Below, one piece after another: positions 17,599 through 26,767 of a stretch of DNA of 64,000 bases. Position numbers and translations under genes: made by a program. The notes under the pieces are model-generated. The model was not told the origin of the DNA. It made no database searches and was given only the letters and a program-made list of their open reading frames with translations. Location of the stretch: assembly GCF_004353925.1 (NCBI RefSeq), contig NZ_SMOK01000017.1:124001-188000 (forward strand), read 5' to 3'. Numbering within the stretch: the first letter of the stretch is position 1; every line of letters begins with the position of its first letter. The DNA is from Pseudomonas sp. H9 (GTDB taxonomy: Bacteria > Pseudomonadota > Gammaproteobacteria > Pseudomonadales > Pseudomonadaceae).

Positions 17599-18573
17599 TC
17601 AGCTCATGTATTTGCCCAGGAACGACAGCACCTTCTCGGGTTGACGACCGAACCAGTTGTAGCCATCTGCAAAACGGGCGGTGGTGCCCTCAATCCAGAT
17701 CAGCTCCTTGTCGGTGCTGGCCAGGGCATCGAAGGTGCGTTGGGCGTCGCTTGGGTTGTCGATCACCGCATCATCGCGCACTTGCCACATCAGTACAGGC
17801 AGCTTGACGTTCGGCGCCCACAGCGCCCCAGACATCGCAGCAGCAGGGAAGCCACCCAGCTTGAGCAACTCCAGGTCGATCAGTTCCTGATACTGCGTGA
17901 TTCCCTGGTAGCCTGAGAGCTTGCTGAACACCGAATCCATGTTGGGCACCAATGGGCTGACCAGGCATTTAACGTTTTCGAACAGCTCCGGGCGCTTGCT
18001 GATCGCCGCATAAGTCGAAATACCGCCCAGGCAGTTACTGAACAAAGCTACGTCCATCTTGCTCAATTTCGGGTGGGCATCGACATACTTTTTCACCCCC
18101 ACGACATCCCGCCATTCCCACTGGCCGACACCACTGATTCCACCATTGGCAGCACCGCTTTGCCCATGGTTGCGAAAGTCGAAAGTCAGCACGTTATAGC
18201 CCGCGTCGGTCAGGTGCTTGTACTGGATCACGAAGTCGATCTCGACCGCTTCCACAAAGTTGCTCCACGGCTCGCCCAAATGCCCCGGATAACCGGCGCG
18301 GCACATTGGCAGAGCGTGGCTGAAGATGACCAGCTTGTTGCTCTCGCCACCCTTGGCCGGGATATACCAGGCTTCCAGTGGCGTGCCGTCATCCGAAGGG
18401 ATAGACAGATCGTGCCAACCGGTCATGCCGTAATCGTCGGGGTTCTTGAACAGGAAACTGCGGGGCATCTTCACCATACCGGCCAGTGCTTTGACCTTTT
18501 CGTGATCGTCCGCCGAGATGGTTTTTTCCTGTTCCAGGGCTTTTTGCATTCTTTCTTTCGAGATACCGGTCAT
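17599..18573 (-). CDS. Alpha/beta-hydrolase-fold protein with Cys at the nucleophile position
   Basis: 324 residues from ATG at 18573, which is nine bases after GAGGA (an ATG at 18582 abuts that motif). The fold is clear: HALPMCRAGYPG oxyanion loop, VLTFDFRNHGQSG, then the nucleophile elbow reading S-N-C-L-G-G, so Cys replaces the usual Ser. An acidic residue is available in VRDDAVIDNP, but the C-terminal part (EGTTARFADGYNWFG) has no His where the catalytic His normally lies. It may be a thiol-type hydrolase or a non-catalytic homologue. It is transcribed away from a LysR gene that probably regulates it. Confidence 0.8.
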   Translation of the reverse strand: MTGISKERMQKALEQEKTISADDHEKVKALAGMVKMPRSFLFKNPDDYGMTGWHDLSIPSDDGTPLEAWYIPAKGGESNKLVIFSHALPMCRAGYPGHLGEPWSNFVEAVEIDFVIQYKHLTDAGYNVLTFDFRNHGQSGAANGGISGVGQWEWRDVVGVKKYVDAHPKLSKMDVALFSNCLGGISTYAAISKRPELFENVKCLVSPLVPNMDSVFSKLSGYQGITQYQELIDLELLKLGGFPAAAMSGALWAPNVKLPVLMWQVRDDAVIDNPSDAQRTFDALASTDKELIWIEGTTARFADGYNWFGRQPEKVLSFLGKYMS

Positions 18574-18689
18574 GGCTGTCATTCCTCGGGTGAACTGCTG
18601 CGTGTGGTTCGATGGATGAATAGTAGCCTCGGGTTTGTTACGGAAAAACCTGCCAAAATGAACATGACTCGTCAGGAATACTTAACAAT

Positions 18690-19613
18690 ATGACTATTAA
18701 CCCATCGCTGCTTCCGGCCCTGGCCTGGTTTGTCCATATCGCCCGGCACCGCAGCTTTACCAAGGCTGCAACCGAAATGGAGATATCCCGTGCGGCGCTG
18801 TCGCAGCACCTCAAGGGCCTGGAGCAGCAGCTCAACGTGCGTCTGCTGCACCGCACCACGCGCGACATGTCGCTGACGGAAGAAGGCCAGCGCCTGTTCG
18901 ATGCGCTGGCGCCGGCCTTGAAGATGATCGACAGCGCAGTCGCCGAGTTGGGTGAAGTGCCCTCCGCACCTACAGGCCTGATCCGGGTCAACACCTCGCG
19001 CATCGCCGCGCGCACCCTGCTGGAACCGCATCTGGGCGAGTTCTTCCTGCGCTACCCCGGCATTCGCCTGGAACTGGTGCTCAACGACGGCTTTGCCAAC
19101 ATCATTGCCGATGGCGCCGATGTCGGGATTCGCCTGGGCCAGAGCCTGGACGAGCACATGATGGCAGTGCCGATCAGCCCGCGTATCGAGATGGCAGTGG
19201 TCGGCTCGCCGACCTACTTCGAACGTCACGGCATACCGCAAAACCCGGCCGAGCTGAGCCAACACAACTGCCTGGCCTACCGCTTTACCAGCAGCGGCAC
19301 GCTGGATCGCTGGACATTCACCGAGCCGGACGCAGAGGGCCATACCCAGGTGTTCGAACCGCGCGGCAGTGCTGTGTTCAACGACGACGAAAGCATGCTC
19401 AAGGCTGCTATCCAAGGCGTGGGCCTGATCAAGTACCTCGATGTTTGTGTACGTGAGCAACTGGCCTCGGGCGCCTTGGTGAGGGTGTTACAACCCTGGT
19501 GTCCGTCTTTTCCGGGCTTCTACCTCTATGCCCCTACGCGGGAGCAGATGCCGGCAAAAGTACGCGCCCTGATCGACTTTCTTGTAGAGAAGCGGTCGAC
19601 AGAATTGTGCTGA
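18690..19613 (+). CDS. LysR-family transcriptional regulator
   Basis: 307 residues. The N-terminal winged HTH (FVHIARHRSFTKAATEMEIS, RAALSQHLKGLEQQL) is followed by the usual linker helix and a two-lobe effector domain (IRVNTSRIAARTLLEPHLGE, GADVGIRLG). It belongs to the subgroup often next to oxidoreductases or hydrolases. The ~115-bp gap to the divergent hydrolase gene is the likely operator. The effector is unknown. Confidence 0.9.
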   Translation: MTINPSLLPALAWFVHIARHRSFTKAATEMEISRAALSQHLKGLEQQLNVRLLHRTTRDMSLTEEGQRLFDALAPALKMIDSAVAELGEVPSAPTGLIRVNTSRIAARTLLEPHLGEFFLRYPGIRLELVLNDGFANIIADGADVGIRLGQSLDEHMMAVPISPRIEMAVVGSPTYFERHGIPQNPAELSQHNCLAYRFTSSGTLDRWTFTEPDAEGHTQVFEPRGSAVFNDDESMLKAAIQGVGLIKYLDVCVREQLASGALVRVLQPWCPSFPGFYLYAPTREQMPAKVRALIDFLVEKRSTELC

Positions 19614-19623
19614 TGCTACGGGC

Positions 19624-19649
19624 CATCGCGGGGCAAGCCCGCTCCTACC
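19624..19649 (-). repeat. Single REP arm
   Basis: One reverse arm (atcgcggggcaagcccgctc) fills the 42-bp gap between the convergent LysR and transporter genes. Confidence 0.75.
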
Positions 19650-19655
19650 AAGCAC

Positions 19656-21629
19656 TCATCGAACCACATGCAGATAGTGCAGGTGACGCTCGTACTGATC
19701 GAGGATGTCGCCAATCACATCCTCCCGGCTCCAACCCATGATGTCGTAGTCCTGCCCGCCTTCTCGCAGGTGAACTTCGGCGCGGAAGTACTTGCGCGCG
19801 TCGGAACCCTCGTCGCTGTCGCACACCACAAAGCTGGGGGTGGTATACGCGCGCGGGCGCACCTCATAGAGAAAACGCCCCTCCCCGGCGTGCGGCAACT
19901 CCAGTGCCACGCTGCCATTGTCGGACTCGTTCACCATCACCTCATGGCCCTGTTTGCGCAGTTCGCCAGCCACCTCCTCACACGCCGGCTTGACCACCTC
20001 ACTGATGAATCGGTTGACATGGGCACGCCGGGGGCGCATCGCGATACTGCGTAAACGCCGCTGCCAGCCTCCATGGGTGTGCGGGGCATGTTGCGGCCCA
20101 GGCAGTGCCTGATTACGCAGCCCGCGGCGGGTGGCGTCCAGGTTCAATGCCTTGAACAACCCCCAGATGGACGCCAACAGAATGATCGAAAACGGTAACG
20201 CACTGGCGATTGTTGCGGTTTGCAGGGCCTTCAGCCCATTGGCCAGCAGTAGCGCAATGGCCACCACACCGATCGCCACTGACCAGAAAATACGCTGCCA
20301 CAAAGGCGAATGGTCATGCCCCGACGACGCCAGCATGTCGACCACCAACGCCCCCGAATCGGCGGAGGTGACAAAAAACACCACCACCATCAATACCGCC
20401 AGCATCGAGATGAAACCCGAGGCCGGGAAATGCTCCAGAAAGGCAAACAACGCCAGCGAGGTGTCCTGATCGATCACCTGCGCCAGCTCCGTGACACCCT
20501 CGTTGAGAATCATGTGGATGGCCGAGTCGCCAAAGATGGTCATCCACAACAGGGTGAACCCGGCCGGCACAAACAGCACGCCACAGACGAACTCGCGAAT
20601 CGTCCTGCCCTTCGAAATGCGCGCAATGAACAGGCCGACAAAGGGCGACCAGGACAACCACCACCCCCAATACAGCAGAGTCCAGCCACCGATCCAGTCC
20701 GTCGGCTCGTAGGCATACAGATTGAAGGTTTTGTTGACGATGTCGGAGAGATAGGCGCCAGTGTTCTGTACGTAGGTCTGCAGCAGGAAAACCGTCGGCC
20801 CCAGCAGCAGGATAAAGACCATCAGCACCACGGCCAGCCCGAGGTTGAGCTCGGAGAGGATGCGGATCCCCTTGTCCAGGCCGCTGGCCACCGACAAGGT
20901 CGCCAGCGCACAGGTCGCCGTGATCAACATGACCTGCACCGAGGCGTTTACCGGCAAGCCGAACAGGTGATGAAAACCGCTGTTGATCTGCAATACGCCA
21001 TAACCCAGCGAAGTCGCCACCCCGAACACCGTACCGAGGATGGCGAACACATCCACGGCATGGCCGATCGGGCCGTAGATTCGCTCGCCAATCAACGGGT
21101 ACAGCGCCGAGCGCAAGGTCAGTGGCAGGCCGTTGCGAAAACTGAAATAGGCCAGGATCAACGCCACAATGGCGTAGATCGCCCAGGCGTGCAGGCCCCA
21201 GTGAAAGAAGGTGATCTTCATTGCTTCGCGCGCCGCCGCAACCGTGCCACCCTCGCCCACCGGCGGGCTGCTGAAGTGCATGACCGGCTCGGCCACCCCG
21301 AAGAACATCAGGCCGATGCCCATGCCAGCGGAAAACAACATGGCAAACCAACTGCTTTTCTTGTACTCCGGCTCGCTGTGATCCGGCCCCAGCTTGATAT
21401 CGCCATAGCGACTCACAGCCAGAAACACCACACTGATCAGAATCAGGGCCACCGCGAGAATGTAGAACCAACTGGCGTTGGTATTGATCCAGCGCTGTAT
21501 ATGGTCAAACCGGGACTGCGCCTCGGCCTGAAAGACCACGGCATAGAGCACCAGCAACAAGATCAGGGCCGCACTGGTGTAGAACACCGGCGGATTAAGC
21601 GTGCTCTTGGGCTTGCTGGGGCTATCCAT
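19656..21629 (-). CDS. betT: BCCT-family choline transporter, BetT type
   Basis: 657 residues with about twelve hydrophobic helices. The BCCT signature is complete: GMGIGLMFFGVAEPVMHF, FFHWGLHAWAIYA, and the Trp-rich substrate site WTLLYWGWWLSWSPFVG followed by FIARISKGRTIREF. A hydrophilic C-terminal domain of ~130 residues, as in long BetT proteins of Pseudomonas, is thought to sense osmotic conditions. It would import choline, driven by proton motive force, for glycine betaine synthesis. No bet dehydrogenase genes are adjacent, so betT is inferred from family features only. Confidence 0.85.
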   Translation of the reverse strand: MDSPSKPKSTLNPPVFYTSAALILLLVLYAVVFQAEAQSRFDHIQRWINTNASWFYILAVALILISVVFLAVSRYGDIKLGPDHSEPEYKKSSWFAMLFSAGMGIGLMFFGVAEPVMHFSSPPVGEGGTVAAAREAMKITFFHWGLHAWAIYAIVALILAYFSFRNGLPLTLRSALYPLIGERIYGPIGHAVDVFAILGTVFGVATSLGYGVLQINSGFHHLFGLPVNASVQVMLITATCALATLSVASGLDKGIRILSELNLGLAVVLMVFILLLGPTVFLLQTYVQNTGAYLSDIVNKTFNLYAYEPTDWIGGWTLLYWGWWLSWSPFVGLFIARISKGRTIREFVCGVLFVPAGFTLLWMTIFGDSAIHMILNEGVTELAQVIDQDTSLALFAFLEHFPASGFISMLAVLMVVVFFVTSADSGALVVDMLASSGHDHSPLWQRIFWSVAIGVVAIALLLANGLKALQTATIASALPFSIILLASIWGLFKALNLDATRRGLRNQALPGPQHAPHTHGGWQRRLRSIAMRPRRAHVNRFISEVVKPACEEVAGELRKQGHEVMVNESDNGSVALELPHAGEGRFLYEVRPRAYTTPSFVVCDSDEGSDARKYFRAEVHLREGGQDYDIMGWSREDVIGDILDQYERHLHYLHVVR

Positions 21630-21678
21630 GAACAGGTCGCTCTCTTCTGGGGAACAATATCACCCATCGAGTGTAGCT

Positions 21679-21732
21679 ATCGCGGGGCAAGCCCGCTCCC
21701 ACAGGGCCGGTGGGAGCGGGCTTGCCCCGCGA
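21679..21732 (+). repeat. REP pair, reverse arm first
   Basis: A reverse arm (21679) precedes a forward arm ending at 21732, the opposite order from most pairs here. It separates the 5' side of betT from the 3' end of the receptor gene. Confidence 0.78.
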
Positions 21733-21748
21733 GCTGGTGCGCACTGGC

Positions 21749-24160
21749 TTACCAGTTGTAACTCACCTTGGCCGTAATTTCGCGCCCTGGGTTGTAGTAG
21801 TCCGCCGTGCCCGAGCCCACCACATGCTGCTCATCGAACAGGTTGCTGACGTTCACCGCCAGGTCGGTGCCCTTGGCAATCTGGTAGTTGAAGGCCGCAT
21901 CAAACAGCGTGGTGCCGTCGCTTTTTTTAGTGTTGGCGGCATCCATGTAATAGGCACCGACATAGCGCGCGCCCAGGCCAACGCTCACGTCAGTACCGGG
22001 AATGCTGTAGTAACTCCACAGCGAAGCAGAATGCCGCGGCGCCGTGGTGAACTCATTACCTTTGAGCGAGGAGCCGTCGTACAACGAGCCACGCAACACC
22101 TCAGACTTCATGTAGGAGTAACCACCGATCAGGCTGAGGTTCTGCGTCACTTGTGCTTTGGCTTCCAGATCGAGGCCGCGCGCCCGCGATTCACCCACGG
22201 TCTGCTGCTCGATAATGCCGCTTGGCAGCACCACAGCGATTGTGACGTTTTCCTGGGTCAGGTCATAAACGGCTGCCGAGAACAGCGCATCCATTCCCAT
22301 GGGCGAGTACTTCACGCCCACTTCGTACTGCTTGCCGGTCTGCGGTGTCACACCAACCTGAGGAGGCGAGACGGATTCCACCATGCTCACATAGGTGGAC
22401 ACCTCGTCATTGACGATATAAGTCAGCGCACCGCGGTATGAGGTTTCGGAAAAACTGTCGTTATCGTCGAACTGCACCGGGCTGGAGTACAGGTTGTAGC
22501 CCTTGCTGGACAGTTCCATGCTGTCGTTGCGCACACCGGCAGTGACGATGAAGCGTTCGTAGAACGACAGGTTTTGCTGGAGGAACACGGCCTTGGTGGT
22601 GGCGTCGTTGTTTTGTCGGGTGTAAGGCGTGAGTGCGCTTGAAACACCGGTGAACACCGGATTGGCAATATCGATCGAAGACGCCAGGTCGTACACCGAG
22701 CTTTCCTTGCTCGACGAGTCGAGATATTCCACGCCCACCAAGGTGCTGCTGTCGATATGCTCGAAGCGGGCATCGTATTGCAGCATCAAGTTGCCGTTGA
22801 ACTGGTCGGCATCGCTGTCGGTACCCAGCAGGTAACGGGGAATCGTGGTGCCAACACGCGAGGCGCTATCGCTCAGGTAAACGTAGCCATAATCATCGCT
22901 CAGCTCGCTGTAACGCAGGTTGCTGCGCAGAACAAAGCCGTTGTCAAAGTCATGGGTGATGTTGCCGCTGAGGCTGGTGCGCTCGACATCGTGATAGTTA
23001 AAGCTGGGCTCGCCATAGAAATCGCTGCGGTCGTATTCCTTGTCCAGCGGATAGCCACCGCTGTTAGGCGAGCTGTTGGTTTTCAGGTAGTCCAGTATCA
23101 TCGTGGCCGAGGTATAGTCGGTGGGCGCCCAGGTAAGGCCTCCCATCACAAACCTTTCGTCGTCTTGCGAGTGGTCGTACTCGCGGTCGCTGTTTTGCAG
23201 CTTGGCCGTAAAGCGACCGGCCAGAGTGTTGTCGTCGTTCAGTGCATCCCCGACATCAATGCCCGTCTCGGCATGGTCAAAAGAGCCGTAGGTGACATAG
23301 CCCTGGCCGAACTTTTCGAAACGCGGCTGTTTAGTCACGAAGTTCACCGAGCCACCTGGGTCTGCCGGGCCGAACAACGTGGAGTTGGCGCCGCGTAGAA
23401 TCTCGATACGCTCATAGGCGAAAGGATCTTCACGCACGCCCCGCATCGAACTCAGGGTCAAGCCGTCACGGTAAGTGGTGGCCTGAAAACCGCGGATCTG
23501 GAAATAGTCATTGCGGTCGTCGGAACCATAAAAATCGCTGACTACCCCCGGAGTGTATTGCAGCGCCTCTTCTGTGGTGCTCACACTGCGCTGTTCCATC
23601 TCTTTGCGGGTCACCACAGACACCGAAGCCGGCGTGTTGAGGATGCTGGTCGCCACCTTGCCGCCGACCCACAGCTCCTTTGCGACCACCGAGTTGGCGT
23701 CGTCGTCGGCACTGGCCTTGACTTTGGCATTGATAATGACGGGCGCGAGGCGGTAGTCCTCTGTGGCACTTGCGCCGAGGTCCAGCGGGCTGTCAGCCTT
23801 TTTTACAGGGATCAGCAGGTAAGCATTCGGGCCTTGTTGCTCGCTCTGCAACTCGCTGCCCTGCAACAACGATGACAGTGCTGACGGCGTATCAAGCGCA
23901 CCGCTCACCCCCCGGGTCGTGCGGTTGGCCATGCTCGACGCATCGTAGGACAAGCTGATACCCGCCTCACGCGCAAAGCGGTCAAGCGCTGGTGCCAGCG
24001 GGCCGGCGGGGATATTCCACTGCTGAACCTGGGCACTGTGACCGGCGGGCGAAGCATGCGCCAGCGACGGCAGCGCGTAGCTGCTGACGATTAAACCAAA
24101 GGCTGCAGCGTGTATGGCACGGCTCAGTGGATGGCGCTGTGGAACCGGGGACGAACTCAT
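21749..24160 (-). CDS. TonB-dependent siderophore receptor with STN signalling domain
   Basis: 803 residues. A signal peptide ends LAHASP. Residues ~45-120 are the STN (secretin/TonB short N-terminal) domain (IPAGPLAPALDRFAREAGIS). The plug follows (SVVTRKEMEQRSVSTTEEAL, RGFQATTYRDGLT, RIEILRGANSTLFGPADPGG) and then the 22-strand barrel ending in aromatic SYNW. The STN domain signals to a FecR-like protein, here the gene just upstream. It imports a ferric siderophore across the outer membrane; the plug resembles hydroxamate-type receptors, but the ligand is not certain. Confidence 0.9.
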   Translation of the reverse strand: MSSSPVPQRHPLSRAIHAAAFGLIVSSYALPSLAHASPAGHSAQVQQWNIPAGPLAPALDRFAREAGISLSYDASSMANRTTRGVSGALDTPSALSSLLQGSELQSEQQGPNAYLLIPVKKADSPLDLGASATEDYRLAPVIINAKVKASADDDANSVVAKELWVGGKVATSILNTPASVSVVTRKEMEQRSVSTTEEALQYTPGVVSDFYGSDDRNDYFQIRGFQATTYRDGLTLSSMRGVREDPFAYERIEILRGANSTLFGPADPGGSVNFVTKQPRFEKFGQGYVTYGSFDHAETGIDVGDALNDDNTLAGRFTAKLQNSDREYDHSQDDERFVMGGLTWAPTDYTSATMILDYLKTNSSPNSGGYPLDKEYDRSDFYGEPSFNYHDVERTSLSGNITHDFDNGFVLRSNLRYSELSDDYGYVYLSDSASRVGTTIPRYLLGTDSDADQFNGNLMLQYDARFEHIDSSTLVGVEYLDSSSKESSVYDLASSIDIANPVFTGVSSALTPYTRQNNDATTKAVFLQQNLSFYERFIVTAGVRNDSMELSSKGYNLYSSPVQFDDNDSFSETSYRGALTYIVNDEVSTYVSMVESVSPPQVGVTPQTGKQYEVGVKYSPMGMDALFSAAVYDLTQENVTIAVVLPSGIIEQQTVGESRARGLDLEAKAQVTQNLSLIGGYSYMKSEVLRGSLYDGSSLKGNEFTTAPRHSASLWSYYSIPGTDVSVGLGARYVGAYYMDAANTKKSDGTTLFDAAFNYQIAKGTDLAVNVSNLFDEQHVVGSGTADYYNPGREITAKVSYNW

Positions 24161-24225
24161 TTTCTCGCTCCGTGAACGGTGATCGGCAGATGGGCCTGTA
24201 TATCGGCATTCCTTACAGGCCGAAC

Positions 24226-24244
24226 GAGAATGAGAATCCCCCTC
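24226..24244 (-). promoter_or_regulatory. Candidate Fur box upstream of the receptor gene
   Basis: gagaatgagaatccccctc matches the 19-bp Fur consensus at 13 positions by eye and lies 66 bp upstream of the receptor start. The right half is poor. Confidence 0.4.
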
Positions 24245-24282
24245 AATTTATTTTTTCAGAACAGCAAAATGTGCAAAAAGGC

Positions 24283-25260
24283 TCAACTGGCGGCGCTTAA
24301 CGTCACCCAAAATCGCGTCCGATAATCAATGCGCAAGTGCAGTGACTGCGCCACCAGAGCCAGTACCTGATCGTTATCGGCGAGCTGGAAGGTGCCGGAA
24401 ACGCGGCGATCAGCCACCGCTTCGGCGCAGCGCAACACGCCGGGGCGATAGCGCGACAACTCGTCAATGAAATCACTCAGGCGCATATTGCGGGCGCTGA
24501 TCACCCCGTCACTCCAGCTCCACAGATCAAGGCCGTTATCCCTGAACTCGCGCGCGCCTTCTGAAGTGAACAACAGCTGCTGCCCAGCCTGAACGACGCT
24601 GCTGCCTGTCAGGTTGTGACTGCCCCCGGGAAATACAGTGACGGCACCACCCTGCACGGCGAGCAAGGTGCCGTCGTCACGCTCGCGCGCCAACACGCGA
24701 GTATTCAGGGCACGTATGGACCCATCGCGTGTTTGTACCCAGAGCGGGCGCGGCTGAGCCGAACCCTCGGTTGCGCCGACATTCACGATGATTTCACCGC
24801 GACGTAAGCGGATCAGGCGCCGCTGTGCGTCGAAGTCGACTGCACTGTCACTATTGAGCTGGATGAGGCTGCCATCATCGAGCTGGACGTGGCGTTGCTC
24901 CCCGGTGCTGCTGTGCACCTGCGCGAGCATGGCCGGCAACGGTGTGTAATCCCGCCCCAGCCACGCCGCACCACCGACAGTGGCCAATACACCCAGCAGC
25001 TTGAGACTTTCCCGGCGACGCAGGCCAGCACGGGCGCCGCTAAGGGTTTGACGGGCTAGCTGCGGCGGTATGCCTGCGAAGTCATTGCCCAGCGCTGCGA
25101 CACGCCGCCACGCGACCTCATGCTCCGGGCGCTGCTGCAACCAGTGCTCAAACGTGCGCTGCGTGTGTTCATCGGCTTGGTTGAAGCGCAAACACACCAG
25201 CCAGTGGATTGCCTGGTCGACCACGGCAGGCTCCAGCGCCTGCGCTTCACTCCTCGACAT
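24283..25260 (-). CDS. FecR-like sigma-factor regulator
   Basis: 325 residues from ATG at 25260, inside the 3' end of the sigma gene (14-bp overlap). N-terminal cytoplasmic domain DUF4880 (AIHWLVCLRFNQADEHTQRT, WLQQRPEHEVAWRRVAAL), one transmembrane segment near residue 85-100 (LLGVLATVGGAAWLG), then the periplasmic FecR domain (QVHSSTGEQRHVQLDDGSLI, RLRRGEIIVNVGA) and a C-terminal secretin-like part that meets the receptor STN domain. It relays receptor occupancy to the sigma factor. Confidence 0.88.
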   Translation of the reverse strand: MSRSEAQALEPAVVDQAIHWLVCLRFNQADEHTQRTFEHWLQQRPEHEVAWRRVAALGNDFAGIPPQLARQTLSGARAGLRRRESLKLLGVLATVGGAAWLGRDYTPLPAMLAQVHSSTGEQRHVQLDDGSLIQLNSDSAVDFDAQRRLIRLRRGEIIVNVGATEGSAQPRPLWVQTRDGSIRALNTRVLARERDDGTLLAVQGGAVTVFPGGSHNLTGSSVVQAGQQLLFTSEGAREFRDNGLDLWSWSDGVISARNMRLSDFIDELSRYRPGVLRCAEAVADRRVSGTFQLADNDQVLALVAQSLHLRIDYRTRFWVTLSAAS

Positions 25261-25768
25261 AGCGCAAGCGATAGCAGTGTTGCAGGGCCGTGGCCAGGTC
25301 GCGCTCAACCGTCGCGCGGGAAACACCCAGTTTTTCGGCGATTTTCGGACAGGTCAAACCGTCAAGCTGGGCCAATAGAAACGCTTGGCGAACTCTCGGC
25401 TTGAGGGTACTCAGCATCCGGTCGATGCGCTCAAGGCTATCCAGAATCAGCAGCCGGCTCTCTTCCGAGGGCACCTCGTGTTCCGGCAGTAGCGCGACGC
25501 TCTCCAGGTAGGCGCGTTCGAGTTCACGACGGCGGTACTGATCAATCATCAACCCGCGGGCGATGCTGCTCAGATAGGCACGGGGTTCGCGCAAAGGGCT
25601 TACCTGCCGGGACTTGAGCAGGCGCACGAAGGTGTCCTGCGCCAGGTCAGCTGCGTTTTCACGGCATCCAACCCGCCGGCTCAGCCAGCCGTACAACCAG
25701 GAATGGTGGGTGTGATAAAGCAGCCCTACCTCGGCGGTACCTAGTGTCTCGTCGCTGCGCATCGACAT
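25247..25768 (-). CDS. ECF sigma factor, FecI type
   Basis: 173 residues from the ATG at 25768 (ATG at 25762 equally possible). The longer reading frame, up to 25888, would run through the Fur box and is rejected. Sigma region 2 (LYHTHHSWLYGWLSRRVGCR, NAADLAQDTFVRLL) and region 4 (LKPRVRQAFLLAQLDGLTCP, AEKLGVSRATVERDLA) are typical. It directs RNA polymerase to the receptor promoter when the siderophore signal arrives. Confidence 0.9.
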   Translation of the reverse strand: MSMRSDETLGTAEVGLLYHTHHSWLYGWLSRRVGCRENAADLAQDTFVRLLKSRQVSPLREPRAYLSSIARGLMIDQYRRRELERAYLESVALLPEHEVPSEESRLLILDSLERIDRMLSTLKPRVRQAFLLAQLDGLTCPKIAEKLGVSRATVERDLATALQHCYRLRYVEE

Positions 25769-25786
25769 CCCGGGAAATACGTAACT

Positions 25787-25805
25787 GATAATGAATCGCA
25801 TTGTA
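25787..25805 (-). promoter_or_regulatory. Candidate Fur box of the sigma/FecR operon
   Basis: gataatgaatcgcattgta contains a perfect left half GATAATGA and CATT in the right half (13 of 19 by eye), 19 bp upstream of the sigma ATG. Confidence 0.65.
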
Positions 25806-25944
25806 TTCGGGCGCCACGCATCAGGCAAACCCAGTTTTGTCGACACTGGCAAACTTGCGCCGACTGCCGGCGCGATGGTGTCTGACACCCAGATGGTGGC
25901 AATATGACTTCATCTCGTAATCAATCGTACATGGAGGTCCAGCA

Positions 25945-26457
25945 ATGCGTTTCACTCTGGCTTTGGCTCTTACCCTGACGGCTACCGCTGTCCAAGCGGA
26001 GCCTAGCGTGTTCGGGCTGACGATCGGCAAGACGACTGAGGCGCAATTCCTCAAGCAGTATTCGGCCAGTCAGGTTGGAACTAACGCCTTTAATCAAGGG
26101 CACATGTATGAGGTAGCGCCGGGCAGCATCGACTTTGAGGGTTTGCAGAAGGTGCTTGTGGTGTTTGATGCCCAGGGTTCGCTGGCTGGGGTGAATGCCC
26201 AGTTTCCCAAAGAGAAATTCGACTACCTCAACCAAGCACTGGCCAAGAAGTACAAACTGGTCGACAAGCAGATCCCATTTGTCGGTAACAAAAGTGCGAC
26301 CTACAGCGACGGCAACGCGAAGATCATCCTTGAGGCGCCGCACATGTCATTTCAAATGAACATGACTTACCTGACCAAGACGTTCGACAAGGCAATTGCC
26401 GATGGCCAGCGAAAGGCTAAGAACCAGCAAAGAGACAAGGAAGCCTCTCAACTCTGA
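25945..26457 (+). CDS. Exported protein of unknown function
   Basis: 170 residues; GGAGG precedes the ATG and the signal peptide ends AVQAEP. The mature protein begins FGLTIGKTTEAQFLKQY, a pattern seen in small periplasmic proteins that measure or bind ligands, followed by mixed alpha/beta sequence and a very polar Lys/Gln-rich tail (QRKAKNQQRDKEASQ). No Cys. I do not recognise a defined family. It is transcribed away from the sigma gene. Confidence 0.72.
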   Translation: MRFTLALALTLTATAVQAEPSVFGLTIGKTTEAQFLKQYSASQVGTNAFNQGHMYEVAPGSIDFEGLQKVLVVFDAQGSLAGVNAQFPKEKFDYLNQALAKKYKLVDKQIPFVGNKSATYSDGNAKIILEAPHMSFQMNMTYLTKTFDKAIADGQRKAKNQQRDKEASQL

Positions 26458-26471
26458 GACGGACTGCGCCC

Positions 26472-26538
26472 GGTAGGGCTTGCCCCGCGATAGCGCTCGG
26501 CCTGTTGCAGTGCAATCGCGGGGCAAGCCCGCTCCTAC
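26472..26538 (+). repeat. REP pair overlapping a stop codon
   Basis: A degenerate forward arm at 26472 (gtagggcttgccccgcgat) and a perfect reverse arm ending at 26538. The reverse arm supplies the TAG stop of the lipoprotein gene at 26535. Confidence 0.8.
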
Positions 26539-26756
26539 TGTTTGCGGCCTCGGATGTTGCCAGCAACCCCGCCAGCGATGCCGCCAATCGCGGCGCCCGT
26601 CCAGCCGCTGCCACCGGAAATCGCGGCAATGCCTGCACCGGCCGCAGCACCGATAGCGGCACCACTGAGCGTCCCTTGCTGCTGAGCGGACATCGACGTG
26701 CAGCCGAGCACACTCACTGCCGTGAGGGCTGCGGCAAACCACAGGGACTTGTTCAT
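26535..26756 (-). CDS. Small glycine-zipper lipoprotein
   Basis: 73 residues. A lipobox SVLGC near residue 18 predicts lipid attachment. The rest is a glycine-zipper hairpin (GAAIGAAAGAGIAAISGG, GAAIGGIAGGVAGNIRGRK) as in small outer-membrane OmpA-like or SlyB-like lipoproteins. The upstream gene ends 11 bp away on the same strand, so both are probably one transcript. The stop codon TAG is part of the REP, so the C-terminus was set by REP insertion. Confidence 0.8.
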   Translation of the reverse strand: MNKSLWFAAALTAVSVLGCTSMSAQQQGTLSGAAIGAAAGAGIAAISGGSGWTGAAIGGIAGGVAGNIRGRKQ

Positions 26757-26767
26757 GTTCACCTCCG

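Noticed and set aside
19656..21629. Assigning BetT to a choline-degradation locus
   Set aside because: No betA, betB or betI gene lies nearby; the name rests on family features alone.
20310..21761. A 483-codon frame opposite betT
   Set aside because: Antisense of a well-supported transporter, with very high Gln, His and Arg content.
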